A DNA stretch of 64,000 nucleotides from Sipunculus nudus (lineage: Eukaryota; Annelida; Sipuncula; Golfingiida; Sipunculidae): positions 37,657,027 through 37,721,026 of the forward strand of contig CM049308.1 of the NCBI GenBank assembly GCA_026874595.1, given 5' to 3'. The notes under the pieces were generated by a model that saw nothing but the letters and a program-made list of their open reading frames with translations, was not told the origin of the DNA and did no database searches. Position 1 is the first letter of the stretch; every line of letters begins with the position of its first letter. Both the position numbers and the translations under genes were made by a program. Positions 24,389 through 37,399 of the stretch are shown here, piece after piece.

Positions 24389-25499
24389 ACGCATCCATCC
24401 CATCAGCCGGTTTTTAAAAGAGCCTCTTGATTTTAACAAGTTTTAAATTATGGAGAATTATGACAAATAAATTCGAGAGGACAAAAAGGACCAACTGTAT
24501 TTCAATGTACATCCACGTGATGTATACGTACACAGACGACAAGAACTGCAAAGTAAATCGTGGGCGCGTTTTCTTTTTACAGTGACATAAAGGTTCAAAA
24601 ACATGATGATTCTTCATAACTACAACCCGAATGACAGTGCAGTGAAATCATGAACTAGATATGAGACAAGGTGATGTTGAGTATAATTTAAGGACTCTGA
24701 TGCACATTTTGTAAGAAGCACCACAGGTAGAAGTTTAAGACCGGAAGAAGAAGCCGGCTTTAAGTAACTAATTATTTTGAAGGCAGACCGTCGGAGACAG
24801 AGATAACAAGCTTCCATAGCTTCTTAGTGGAGTTGTTTGTGAGGATTTTCCTCAGCTAGATTGTTACGGCGTCTGGTACTCTATTAGATACAACCAATGA
24901 AAGACGACGAAAATACCTCATTTTTTGTCCGCTATGTTCCGTGCTGGCGGTTTGTTAAGTTTCCATTAGCCGTACGTCTTTCAGTCAAACAAATCAAAGT
25001 TGAAGGTTATACAGTACCGTGTCCTCCATTGGTTCCCAGCAGCGATGTAGCGTGAAAAGACTAATTCGAAAGCGTTTCCTCAATGATCTATAAATATGAT
25101 ACTTCTCGATGATCAACTATCAATTTAAGAATTAACAGGATAAAGTTTGATGTTGTTGTACCAGAGGCCATAAAAGTATAACCCATTTGAGTATGAAAGT
25201 GTAACACGGTGTTTTAAAGAGATTTTGTTGTTTTTCTCAGAAAAGGTTGAGATTTGAATTCTGGACCTTTAAATCAAAATCTCCATTAAAATATTCCTAT
25301 GATCAGATTTCACTTTTTGAAATGAAATGTAATTAAACAGTTTTCTCTCCATAATTAACAAAATACTTAAATACATATCTTAATTACTAAGAAAATTCCT
25401 ATGAAATGTGAAACCTATTTTAAATTTGTAAATTTACAAAAGAAACAAGACAGACAAAAAACAAAACGTTGCCTGGAGAGACTTTTATGGGGGTAAAAT

Positions 25500-25720
25500 G
25501 AATACACTAACGGGTGACTCAGTGGCTAAGTTTTTTTAAGGTACCCGTGTTGTAAAACCGTTATCGAATTTCGATTGTCCTTTCTATTTTCTTTCTGGTC
25601 GTGTTTTTCGTATATCTCAAATATGGAGGAACAGGCTTCTGTGGCTCGGGGGTAAAGCACAGGACTCAAAGCCGGAAGATCGTAAGTTCAAATCTCCACC
25701 GAGGCGGTGAGATTTTTCAT
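25500..25720 (+). repeat. tRNA-derived SINE, copy in duplicon C
   Basis: A box at 25,642, B box at 25,685, core 'gccggaagatcgtaagttca', the best match to a tRNA anticodon/T-arm arrangement of the three copies. Confidence 0.5.
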
Positions 25721-27017
25721 GGTCGGCTCCCAACCAGAGTGAGGGCTCTGAAGGGAAGGCCATACCTAGCGGCCGAGATTCACTGACAAATGAGTGCTCC
25801 ATGTGGCGATAACTTGGTCGTACGTGGATGATAACACAACCAGGTCACCCAGGTGCAGAAGTCACCGGGACTTGTTAACACCAGGATATAAAACAGTACG
25901 AAGCGTGTGGTACTGCTCTCTCGAGTAGTCTGAGGCCGGAAGGAATTCTGTAGATGCCCATATACTTAGTTAAGCTGGCACTAAAACATGAAGATGGTTA
26001 CCTCCAAAGGGAAAAAATGGCGGATTTTCTAAAAATGAACTTGATCAGAGCCAAAGTCATAGTGATATATTTGCATCTGATATTTATTTTTTCACTTTGT
26101 CCTTTGTTTCAAGGTCGTCACTAAGACCTGTAGCTTGTAAACAATATGCATTGCATTAAAGAACTTTGTAATAAATACATTAGGATTCCATCAATGCATT
26201 TTAAGACATAATAGGTGGATCTGAGAAACAAGAAATTGATGTTACCATTTGAATAAATTTTACAGATTCCCTGTAATAACAATGATGGTATCCTGCTATT
26301 ATTTGGACGTCTAGATTCTGAACACCGTCCTTTGAGTACTTTCGTGCCGCATGCCCACGCACTGATCGAACTGTGAGAGGTCTATTTCCTCCAGTTTCTC
26401 GAAACCGCTCATGGGTTCTGCCATTTTGCGTACACACTAAAACCCGGATGTCACAGGTGGCATGTCGAATTATGGGTATACTTTTGATTTTATAAATAAT
26501 GCAACCCCAAAACCTGGCCCATGTTAAATATGAACATTTATCTGGAAAGTCGACATGACTATGTAATTGTGAAGTTTACCATTGCGTGCCTCAGCCTCTT
26601 GACGTGTATTTACTAAAATCCCATCAATCTCCCCTGGAAGCGCAGACATGCAAACGATAATCGGCGGGGCTGGAATATAATTACTCACATGAAGAAGCAG
26701 ACGAGACTAATTACATGATTTCTTTTCACGATGATTTCCCAGAACAATGTTCAACTTCTTCGCCACGTAAATAATATTAAACAAGCAAATGTATTAGTGA
26801 CACTGTGGAGGTCTGTGTAGAATCTACATAAGACGGAACAGGACCGTGGTAATCTTCCGACTCAATGTTTTGGAACATGCTGTATAAACTTGAATTTATA
26901 TTGATAATATCTGATTAAACTGTCAAAGTGAAGTTGCTAGCACCCTCGATGAAGCCGACTTATTTATAACTCATAATTGATGTAGGGGTGTTATGGTGAA
27001 AAACTTGAGTGAGGATA

Positions 27018-27545
27018 TCTGGTGTAATGACCAAAAAACATTTGTAAGCGTTCTGGTGTTATGGCCAATCACATTTGTAAGCGTTCTGGTGTTAAGGCCA
27101 ATAACATTTGTAAGCGTTCTGGTGTTATTGCCAAAAACATTTGTAAGGGTTCTCATGTTATGGCCAATAACTATTGTAAGCGTTCTGGTGTTATGGCCAA
27201 TAACATTTGTAAGCGTTCTTGTGTCATGGCCAATCACATTTGTAAGGGTTCTGGTGTTATGACCAATAACATTTGTAAGCGTTCTGGTGTTATGGCCAAT
27301 AACATTTGTAAGCGTTCTGGTGTTATGGCCAATAACATTTTAAAGCGTTCTCGTGTTATGACCAATAACGTTTGTAAGCGTTCTGATGTTATGGCCAATA
27401 ACATTTGTAAGCGTTCTCGTGTTATGGCCAATAACGTTTGTAAGCGTTCTGGTGTTATGGCCAATAACATTTGTCAGCGTTCTGGTGTTAAGGCCAATAA
27501 CATTTGTAAGTGGTCTGATTTTACGGACAATTAACTTTTGTAAGC
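27018..27545 (+). repeat. 33-bp minisatellite array, copy C (about 16 units)
   Basis: Same 33-bp unit and same flanks as A and B, but only about 0.5 kb long. I see none of the 23-bp truncated units or higher-order blocks that occur in A and B, so this array may be nearer the state before expansion, or may have contracted. Confidence 0.95.
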
Positions 27546-28075
27546 GACTTTAGCAAAACCTTCTGGTATGAAAAACAGTATGGCCGCTAATATAAATCTG
27601 CAGGGCCTTCCTTAAAAGTGACGGCAACTTCCGGTTGTCCAGTACTAATTTCGAGCTCTTTACATAGTACTGATCACTTATGACTATTTCGTCCCATCAA
27701 TTTTAATTTCATACGCAGTAAAGAAGAAACAGATAACTAAAAACAAAAGTGTTTTATAGGTACAAAACTTTATATTTTCAAATAGGAAAACCACTTATCA
27801 AACAAATGTCTTTAATAGTGAAAAAAATACAAAAATTACATTTTAAATATATTTTACGTCTGATATTTTAGATAATCAAATTAGATTTCAGTTTACTTTG
27901 TGTGTTTGGCTTGTAAGCTATCAGCAGGTTGTTTTGGAAAAATCCCTTGTTTTACTTCCGTGACTCGTCGTTTAATTGTCTGGTTTTGATTGATTGTCTA
28001 AACAGAAAACCTTGCTTTTTATAAATTATTGTTTTGATATTAGACGGAGTACGACAGGTTTTAGGCTGACGGAAA

Positions 28076-28306
28076 ACGTCACGTGATAATCCAGATCGCG
28101 TGGCCGTAAGCAGCCAAAATCCCACGCCTTCCGTATACACAATTCAGATTCTGCAAGTTTTGTATTTACTAATTAATTCGGTTTACCGCTTAGTTTGTTT
28201 TCAGATATTTATGATTAAATTCGCGACCGTTTACAGCCCGCTTTACAAAATACGGGTATTGTTCTGATAAGTAACATCCCTAACATTTTTATCTCAATTG
28301 CCTTGG

Positions 28307-28382
<76 letters not shown>

Positions 28383-30945
28383 CAGGAGAGATATTTAATT
28401 ACTAGTTTCTATAGTTATTATTAGTGCACAAAGCAGTAATCAATTGGTTTTACAATAAATGGGGGCACTCCTGTGGATGATATTTCTCTGGATTGGTTGA
28501 CAGCTTAATATGATTTGCTTGAACAAAGCTTTATCTGTACAAAGCTGAAAGTTAGTCCCATTTGATCATTCTAATTATCAGTAAAGACTGCATGAAGTAT
28601 TTTTTAAGAGAGCTATATTAACTTTGAAAGTAGTAGGATAAAATAATTGTTGTTTTTCTCACGCCTTTTGACAGACTTCAGGACTGGTGCAGAATTAATT
28701 TAATAATAAATTTAACCATCAGAAACTCGATCTATATCAACTCGATCCATCAATGAACACGGTCCATATCAACGCGGTCCATGGGAACCCCATCTCGCAC
28801 AAAACTCGGTCTAAGTCCCGAGGTGCTGTTAAAATGCAAGAAAAATGTAATACGCTATACTAGTATTTATAACATGCATATATAGAATACCTGGTGTGTG
28901 GATAGGTGACTTTTATGAGAAGTACGCACAGCTGAGTTGTCGGGTCCAAGCGGAGTTCAATCGCGGCATCCATCCATCATCTATATATAGAGACATGCGT
29001 AAAAACGTAATTATCCTTTCACCATTTACGATGCATAGAAAATGAAAAAGGGCGCACCCAAAATGTAATCTTCATTCATTCTTATGTCACCCATGAATGA
29101 GAAATAATAATTGTTACTTTAATTTCATTTTTAAGTAATTTTCTGTCTGTAGCGTCAGAAATTTGTACTAGTTTTTTAAAACTATCCTGACGATTTAAAC
29201 CGCAAGACACAATTTTGAATCATTGAGGATTGTACAACTATATAGAATGAAAGGGATACGAGCATTCAACGTTTTCTTATTTGCCCGTTCATTATATGTT
29301 TTTAAAATTGCCCACACGCACCTGTTTATCCGTAGGCAAAGTTTTCCAGTTGTGAAATTGTAATATGAGATGATATTAAAATCCACATAGATACTACACA
29401 TGCATGATGTTAATGTGTCTCAAACATCTTAAAAAAAAACAGGATTTTGTTTTCGATCATTGGCAATAAAAGACTCTGTCTAAATTTGACATGTCTTAAA
29501 CGAAACGAGGACAGGCGAACGCGGGGCGGCAATAGGTTTCTTATCAAAATACCCGCCCGAGTCCATTACTTGTCAAGCTAACAACCGGCAACTGGAGACA
29601 ATGTCTGTGAGTGGAACAATATTGGAAACTATTTGTCAAAATTGTTCTGAGCTCATAGCGTATCCACCTGGTATTTTGGTCACACAGCCAACATGATAAA
29701 ACGTTAATAAAACCCAATATATTGAAACACAGTTCAAGGTATATTTTAATCTGATGTTGACCCCTATTTGTGCATATTTAAATGGCAAATGTGCAGTTGC
29801 AGTTCTGTGTTTTTTTTCAGTTTTAACATTAAAGTTATGTCAAGTCACAGGCTGAATAACAACTTTTCATGTTCATTAGTGAATAATTTATTTTCATTGA
29901 TCACTAAAACCTAAGCTATAAACCGTATGCTTTGCTCTTGTATGAATTTGCAAACATTATGTCATATTACAGTTATACTCATATATATATTCCCATAATT
30001 TCATTCATAATTCATTCATAATGTAACTTTACGTCCATATTATATAAAGCTGTTTATTATATAAACTGACTTCGCTGCATATGGTATCTTAACATTAAAA
30101 GCATCTGCCTCTAATGACTTTAGTTTCTTGGCCTCTATCTGTTTTATAGGTGCATGGGGCCAACAGGTCACTTCTGTGGAGTTCTAAAATTTCCTTAAAA
30201 TATACCCCGGCACAGTAATGCATGAGGAAAGACTACCTGGAGGGGCTTGGGGTCTTTGGGTACAAATGTTGCTTCTTGTCGCTTATAGTAGATTTTAACT
30301 GTCGGCTCTAAGCAAGTCTGGTGGTAATTGGTTTATGTACCAGAAACTATTGACCTCTTCATTTGGCTTGCCTGGGTACGGACAGTTCGAGTGTAAATTG
30401 TTTTCAAGATCAACTGCCGGAAGGTGACTCTAATATATATTTAAAAGGAGTTTCCCGGCCGTGGTAGTGACAAATCTTTCCTATATGGTATGTGTATATA
30501 TAGCCCGATGACAATGTAGTTCGCGCAGTTATTTTTTTAAATTTTGGTATGGTGCATATAGCCCGGTGACTCCATACGACGCGAAGAATGGGGCAGAACA
30601 TATAATTTGTGCCCTGGGGATCGAGGGATCGGGTTTAATTTGAAAGGAACATAAAAAAAAGAATACACCTGGTTGAGATTAGAGCACGTGTCAGTTATAA
30701 CAAGAGCACCAACAATGGTGCACAGTTTGCTCGTCGTATGTCTTGGGACCTCGGATAGATTTTGCCAGGAATCAAACTTGGGCGATATATTATATTGGTT
30801 AATATTAATGTTGAGTTTCATCAAGATCCATGATATTCCTGAAATGTTACTGCGGAGACACCACAAAAGAGCCTGGTGACCTCTGACTTAATTTAATACG
30901 CATTAATATTGCCTATAATCGAACTCGGGGGATAATCTGTTGGTA
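28076..30945 (+). repeat. Duplicon segment D2
   Basis: Matches D1, directly follows C. Contains the fuller version of the left part (28,185-28,310) and a long (AT)n. No gene recognised. Confidence 0.9.
28309..28381. repeat. (AT)n followed by (AC)n in D2
   Basis: About 64 bp of AT then a short acacacac run. Confidence 0.95.
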
Positions 30946-31714
30946 TGTAGTAATGGTGAGTTTAGTGAAAATCCATTGAAGGCTTGCGAAGTTATAGCGT
31001 TGACCTCAAAAAACGGACGGACAGACGGACGGACTGACGGACCGTTGGTATGTAATAATACGTCATAGACGGGCGAACAAATATGGTAAATTATGAAGCG
31101 TTTTCCTATTACATTATATTAAAATGGTATATATAATGTTAAACATTGTATCAACTGTAAAAGGGGTTATGTGCCTTTAACTGATTAAAGATTTCGGGCT
31201 CAGGATTTCCTGGTTTCTCGTACCTAAATGTTAATCAGGAAATCTTTTATTTCATATTTAAGATATTTCCATTGTATATACACGCGGTATATTTTACCGT
31301 GTAATATTTCAAACGTTCGTGTATTCAAAATACTCTATGCAGAAGAGAAGATGCAAATGGAATAATCTGTAAATGGGCAATTATATACCCGGCGGAGAGA
31401 TATTAATTGATAGTGTTCATATGAGTCCTTATCTCATGTTTCTGTTGACATTTTATGCATTAAAAGCTCCCTTATCTAATTAGAAATATACCGTTTACGA
31501 AGCCACGCGCAAGTCTACTGTATATAATTAATAATACAACCATCTATTATGCATTTATAAGTAAATACATTCCATGGCGATTCTTTGACAGCTTGACTAG
31601 ATAAAAAAAATAATCAGCTGAAATTTTATCATGTGTTTGCCATCATACATGCAATCAAATACATATTGTATATGTCTATATTAAAATGAATATCAAATGT
31701 TTTCTTGTCCATTC
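30946..31714. other. Mostly unique AT-rich sequence with a GGAC run
   Basis: A run of cggacggacagacggacgga at 31,013-31,045 is the only repeat; runs like this often mark the edge of the GGTCA-type repeats seen at 11,613. Nothing else recognised. Confidence 0.5.
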
Positions 31715-32140
31715 TCAAGCCAACTGAGAAAAACAAAACATCATAAGTGTTTTTTTTACAGATATTGTATTTGGTTGCAGTAAACTTTTCCCCGCAAAGT
31801 ATAAAGGAATGAAAGGCAAGCTGAGCCATATATAGAACAGATTTCTTGCAGAGTCGACATAAACAAGGTTTGTCCTGACCTTGTCACTGTAAGGGCCTGT
31901 ATTGTGACCTGTGCGTGAGCCACTATTGTTACGGATGGTCAATTGATCTGACAACACTTTGACTGTAGCAGGTTTAACGCGACAGGTAGGAGCGACTTGG
32001 TCTTCTTTGTGCAAAGAGAGTTGACATTTGAACTGGGCAGTAATAGTTTCTCCCCCGAACAGCGACCAACTACAGTGAGTGACTAAGGCCACAAGAATAA
32101 TAATTTTAATAAATGGTCCCACGCCGCTCCAATTTGTCAC
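31715..32140 (-). other. 141-codon open frame without ATG, unrecognised
   Basis: On the minus strand a stop-free frame begins at GTG, directly after an in-frame TAG; the first in-frame ATG is close to the end. The N-terminal part would have a hydrophobic stretch (IIILVALVTHCSWS) like a signal peptide, followed by a cysteine pair about 15 residues apart. A donor-like AAG|GTCAGG lies inside, after 'GPYSDK'. An acceptor-like 'cattctag' precedes the frame but has a poor pyrimidine tract. It could be an exon, but a frame of this length is expected by chance in 64 kb of AT-rich DNA. Confidence 0.15.
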
Positions 32141-32600
32141 GGACTAGAATGCTCTTTTTTCGCAGTCGCAAAAACAGGCATGTTACCCGCCATTTGTCCC
32201 AATCCCAATCCTATTTCATAAGTGATGGTGTTTACAGATTTCATATATTGTGGTAGATTTTACCTTGAAAATCAAGGTCAAGTCATTAATTGTCGAACCC
32301 CTCACCTGAAAAAAAAACATTTGAAACAATGGCGGGGAAAATATGGAGTACTTATGAAATTAGATTCACAGTTATTCTAAGATTTGCACAAAGTCTACCT
32401 TGAAGATCAATATCAAAGGTACAAATTTTCGAACCCATCTGAAATTCGGTGGAAAGTCCTTGGGTTTTATATTTGAGAGAAAAAAATGCAATATAAAATA
32501 TTAGGGGGGGGGGTACATTATAAATTGTCTGGTGAACGCGCATCTCACCTTTTGTAACATTGCATTTTTGTTATTTTATATGGCAAATGTTTCTCCCGGG
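32141..32600. other. Unique AT-rich sequence
   Basis: Two related phrases, 'ttaccttgaaaatcaaggtcaa' at 32,260 and 'taccttgaagatcaatatcaaa' at 32,398, suggest a decayed repeat of about 138 bp. No gene. Confidence 0.4.
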
Positions 32601-32612
32601 ACGTATCTTTAT

Positions 32613-32859
32613 CTCCGCCAAGAAAGTTATGTTTTGCCGGGGTTGGTTTTTTGTCTGTTAGCAATATTATTAAAAAATTAACGGATTTTGATGAAATTTT
32701 CAGGATAGCTCGTCAATGATACAAGGAACAATTGTTAAAATTTTTGGGGCGATCCGGATCACAATTTTGATCCAGGATTTTTTTAAAATGAAAAATGCTG
32801 CAATTCTGACAATGAGCTGACTTGGCGGAGGTCTGCGATCTCCGAGTGCTTTTCTAGTT
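32613..32859. mobile_element. Short element with inverted ends (MITE-like)
   Basis: The left end has ctccgccaag (32,613-32,622) and the right end its exact reverse complement cttggcggag (32,821-32,830), 218 bp outer to outer, with similar sequence continuing to about 32,859. The interior has 'ggttggttttttgtctgttagc', 'acggattttgatgaaattttcagg' and 'gatccggatcacaattttgatcc'. This layout is that of a short non-autonomous repeat I know from many marine animal genomes. No coding capacity. Confidence 0.65.
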
Positions 32860-32930
32860 TAATCATAGAATCATAATTGTGGTTGTATCTACGTAACTAG
32901 AACTAAACGATACTAAAAGGTTTGTTTCAA

Positions 32931-35900
32931 ATAATTATCATGTTCAAACACAATTTCAGATGTTCGTATGGTCCTCAATTTGCATCCCATGGGAACAAAC
33001 ACAAAGAATAATTTGATCTGACAACTTTATTTTAATAAATATATATATATATGTCAATATATATCACATATTTTGAATTTTAAAGCTAGAATTCATATGA
33101 TGGTGGTTTTTGTTTTATATAATAAGATCTGTTCAGGTAATCCTTTCTCTGAAATGTGTAAGTATTGACATGACTTGAAGAGGTAACATCTTTACCGCTA
33201 TACATTAACACTATCCGGGGAAAAACAACCTTCGCATGACGTAAACAGGACTGTTATCAAATCAGCTCTCTTCCTGTCCGTCATCAGCTCCCGACATAAA
33301 TCCCGGTTATCTTGGCACCCTGACCTTGGTCTGTAACCAGATTAATATGACACAGCGACACGCCTCACCTTGGCAGAAATATATCTTGATCTTCCTGTCG
33401 GCTTCATATGCAGCATCACGCATCTGGTGATAACCCCTGTTGTCTTTTTCATCTCCCCAGTTTGGCGTCTTCATTTGTCAAAGCCCAGATTTTTCTATCG
33501 GTAAAAAGATAGGGTTGAGTTTATTTTTTTTTAACCGCCTAAAGCTGTGAACGCATTTCATTTACCTTGATTTTTCTATGATTTATTTATATGTTTCTGC
33601 TACAGATGATTTAATATTCCGCACTCATTCTGGATACTCAATGTTAATCAGATTGTGATTTCCTCCGGCTGCCAGATTTTCTAGTGGTCCGGGTATTGGA
33701 TTTGGAAACTGGAGTCCAAGGACTTGTACCCGTATAAATCGATGGGAAAATATGAGGAGCAACGATATTCACTCTACTTTATCAATGACAGTTCAGTGTG
33801 CTCAGTACGTTACGCTGAATCTGTAATCTGAAAGGTTACTAATACATTTTGGTAAAAAAAAAAAGAAAATGTATTCATATGTAATACTCTGGGATAATGT
33901 TCAATATATATACTTGAACTTTGGTGGAATTTCCTAACATTTATTTTTACGTTTAACTAGTTTTGATATAAATATGACAAAATATTATAAAATGGTGAAC
34001 TAGGCATAGCGTGCTATCATTAAACTGCCCAGGCCATGTCCTATGCCTGTAAGGTTACGTTTTTTCTCCAATTGGATATTAGATTAGATTAATCTTTATG
34101 AGCCCTGTAGCTCTTCAAAGTGTTTTTTTTATCTGTGATGTAGAGAACGCATTTAGGTGTCTAGATTTCCTTTTTCTTCGAGCTTACAAAACAGAAGATT
34201 GAATTCTCTGAACTCATCAAGGAGTTTGGATACTTGGTCCTAATCTGATTGTAATCTGGCGCATGGCACGTCCCAGTTCCCGAGGAACTGGATTTCTAAG
34301 ACGAAGTTCATGGGCTCTTTTGAAGGTCATGAGCTCAAAGCTTTCTCAGAATGCATGCTATCAGAAACAAAAATTTTGCTTTACACTGTATTTTCAATTC
34401 AGTAATTTCCATCTTACTTTTCACTGAATAAAAAAAAATAATATAAATCATTATCAGATATGACCTGTGGCCATTGGCTGTGACATTTCACACGTATCCA
34501 AATAACATTTATATTATTTAAATTCAAAGCAAAATAAAAAATCATTCAAGAGCAATACACTGATATTTTGTCACATATTAAGCTTAAACTGACAAGAGTC
34601 GCTCATCTCCCATCAATGCAAATTTTAAAATATTTCATGCACATCGACACATTTCAGTTCTTCTTTAAAGGATGTAAAATTTTGTTATATTACTTCATGG
34701 ACAAGTTAGTAATTATATAAAGCAAGGTTTTCTTCTGACCTTTAACAACGTACATAATCGACACATCTTTTTTATGCCCGATCTCTTTAAGATGTGTGCG
34801 ACTGCCTAGCGGTACCAGGAGCCTCCTTTACCCACGACGGTTTGATCTGAGCGATAATAAGGGAGAGGCCATGGTTTGTACGGCCTTTAAAATTAGGTCA
34901 AGGTCAAAAATAAAAACCAGGTGCAAACCCTTCACTATGAATAATTTTGTGCCTAAAAGCTAAGATTAAAAATCAGCGCAAACACAGGCAGACCACAGGG
35001 CGGGTTTTGCCCTCAGGACGGGTGGGGATGGATGGTTGGGGGACTGGGGTTATGTTGGGTGCTAAGAATATCCACAGACCCCCAAAAATTGCAAAAATGT
35101 TGATCTAGTAATAAACTCATAAGCCATAAGCCTCTCAGCCTCCGCTCCATACGCAGAAGGCTTACTAAGGAAAAAATGACAACGGCTGTACACTGATTTT
35201 TAAAGGATGAACCCCATGCAGGCCTGCAGATGGCGCTAACTGTTGAATGAGGATTAAGAATGATAATGAAGCAACCCAGCAAAAGTGCAGCAGATTTGTT
35301 TAGATATAGACAGGGAGTGAGGTACAGTGACGAAGGGTGACGCAGACTTGATGTTTAGTGACGCAAGGGTGAAGGTGGCCTTATATTGTAGCCGTAATCG
35401 CCGAACAGTGATGCACTTATTATATATAAGGGTATATAGGAGAATTGGATTAAAATAGGTTCGTTCTCGGTTACTGAGCAAATCGACGCCATTAAGTGTT
35501 TTGTTTAGTGCTTTCAATGTAGCATATCATTCCTGATGACCTTAACTGCCCAGCTGCTGCACTGGACACGTGATACTAGACGGGTTCTCAAACCGTCAGT
35601 GTAGCAGTTATTAACTGCGTAGTTTCACTTGGGGCTTTGAATTATTTGGCCACAAGGTTAGGTTTGGGGAAGTAAACACCGTAAGTGAAAATTGTAGTGG
35701 ATAATCACATTTCTTATAATAAGAGCTACAGACATTTTAAAGATATTGTTTTTACGGCCTTATGGATTTCCGGTTTTATATGCACGCTGTTATGAATAAT
35801 AATATCAGTCTCATAGTCATAAGCCGTTATTAGGACGCTGTAGTTCAACCAATATTTTATAAATTCTCATTTAGGGAATGCAGGGACCTCTGCTCCAAGT

Positions 35901-36100
35901 TCCATTTTAAATCACTTGTCTACGATCTGTCCCTACACTCAGTTCTTGAATATTATATACAAGCTATTTGTTGCGATGCCTTTAAGTGATATTAATGCTC
36001 TTAATGCTGGAGAGAATCATGAACATTTCATCCTTCTATAATTTTATATTTTGGGCGTAGTTATTCAACTCTAAAGGTTGTGATACACTGACGTTCCCTT
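32931..36100. other. Unique AT-rich sequence, no gene recognised
   Basis: Contains a short (AT)n near 33,040 and a possible decayed tRNA-like segment at about 34,795-34,845 ('ctgcctagcggtacc' then 'ggtttgatctgag'). Two minus-strand frames at 35,013-35,282 and 35,254-35,517 (89 and 87 codons) show no recognisable domain. I see no splice-bounded coding pattern. Confidence 0.4.
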
Positions 36101-36129
36101 GCCACTGAACCCTCTTGGCAGATGGATTC

Positions 36130-36205
36130 TCGCAGTGTCTCGAAACTGCTACAGCAGTTGCCATTTTGCGTACACACTAAAACCCGGACGTCATATGTCG
36201 CATGT
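36130..36205 (-). repeat. Dispersed fragment of duplicon sequence
   Basis: 'gccattttgcgtacacactaa' and the following 'aacccgg.cgtcat' match 3,190-3,235 in A and the same place in B and C, but flanking sequence does not. It shows that this piece belongs to a dispersed family independent of the duplicons. Confidence 0.7.
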
Positions 36206-37141
36206 CATAATACCTTTTCTCGTGTAAATTACCTTTTCACTGTAATTCCTGTGATATATTAACACTTTATAATATCTGATATTAAGACATCACGGTGATT
36301 GTTGGTTGCAAACTTTTAGTATCAAAGACCAGAAAAAATGCATACTAATTAGTGTAATTTTGTCGTGAGGAACCGCTTCCTCGATGTGAAATAAGCAACC
36401 ACAATGAAACCGTCATCGGTGGAGAGTTTTTTTTGTGTCACATGGGATTTACGTTCTTACTCCTGGCGTTTTTAATCAATCATTAAGGTTGTTATTGATT
36501 ATTTAATTAGAGCACTGGGTAGTTTATAGCACGTTAGCCAATGGGGAAAACAGTAATCAATGCTTAATGGACCTTAATTATCAGTCTACGGAAAATATTG
36601 CTGAAAATAAAAACCGAACTGCCACAAATAATGCTTCAAAGACTTTATCATTACAACAATGTGCCCCGAGGTGTAAAGGCAAACAATAAGAGACTAAACT
36701 GAGCTAGACATTTTCATGTCATATCTTGCAATAATCTGGCGAAACATTTTATTCTCAAATACTGCAATAACGTTTATAATAATTCCACTAAAAATAGCGG
36801 TGATATTAATCATCTAAATAATTATTACTATAAACATAAATATGTATAATTAAATCGACAGAATATGTCACATGCTTAATGTAAAGGCAGCGATTGTGTC
36901 ATCATTATTATTATCTTCCCATATTTGATTTTAATTGAAATGTTCGTGAGTTTACTTCATCCCTCACAAAAAAAAAATCCTTTTCATATCTTTCTTTATC
37001 TTTAACCTAAATATAAAATTCCGGGAAACACTCAGTGATGTGTTCCGAAGGTACACGTGTATGACTATGTAGTTCCAAGCACTTCGGCGGAAGGCAAACA
37101 CGCCCCAAGGCGTCTGTCCCCAGTAACAACAACGCAAAGAG
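36206..37141. other. Unique AT-rich sequence
   Basis: Nothing recognised apart from an A-run at 36,967. Confidence 0.4.
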
Positions 37142-37179
37142 CAGACCGGACTGTCAGAACCTGTCAGAAGTCCGGTCTG
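37142..37179. other. Perfect 11-bp inverted repeat (hairpin)
   Basis: cagaccggact at 37,142-37,152 and agtccggtctg at 37,169-37,179, with a 16-nt loop that itself holds two copies of ctgtcaga. GC-rich stem in AT-rich surroundings. It could be a stem of a mobile element or an RNA hairpin; function is unknown. Confidence 0.8.
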
Positions 37180-37399
37180 ATTGTGTACTTGGTTGACCGC
37201 TTGGGCCGTGTCCGACCGGGGACAAAGTCCTGAGCGGTTCTAGGTATATAAAAAATGATACTATTCAGAATCAGGAGTTTCTTATTGACCAATGAGAGGT
37301 GCTCTCCAAATCACATGACAAGCGAATAGGACTACAGATGCAGAGTATTCAGGCGTTTTCAGAGAAAGAAAGCACGTCGGAAACGGAAGATTAATACCA

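Larger units (their letters stand above)
23993..28075 (+). repeat. Segmental duplicon, copy C (both ends missing)
   Basis: Begins at 'gtctcaactgtcgaac' (equivalent to about 792 in A) and ends at 'gttttaggctgac' (equivalent to about 6,321), where it joins D2. The tail of A/B equivalent to 6,322-7,426 is absent, including the 145-bp repeat. C is more diverged from A and B than they are from each other, judging by the number of substitutions seen by eye. Confidence 0.9.

Noticed and set aside
31715-32140. Secreted protein gene with signal peptide
   Set aside because: No ATG at the start, weak splice signals, and a length expected by chance in this much AT-rich sequence; kept only as a low-confidence entry.
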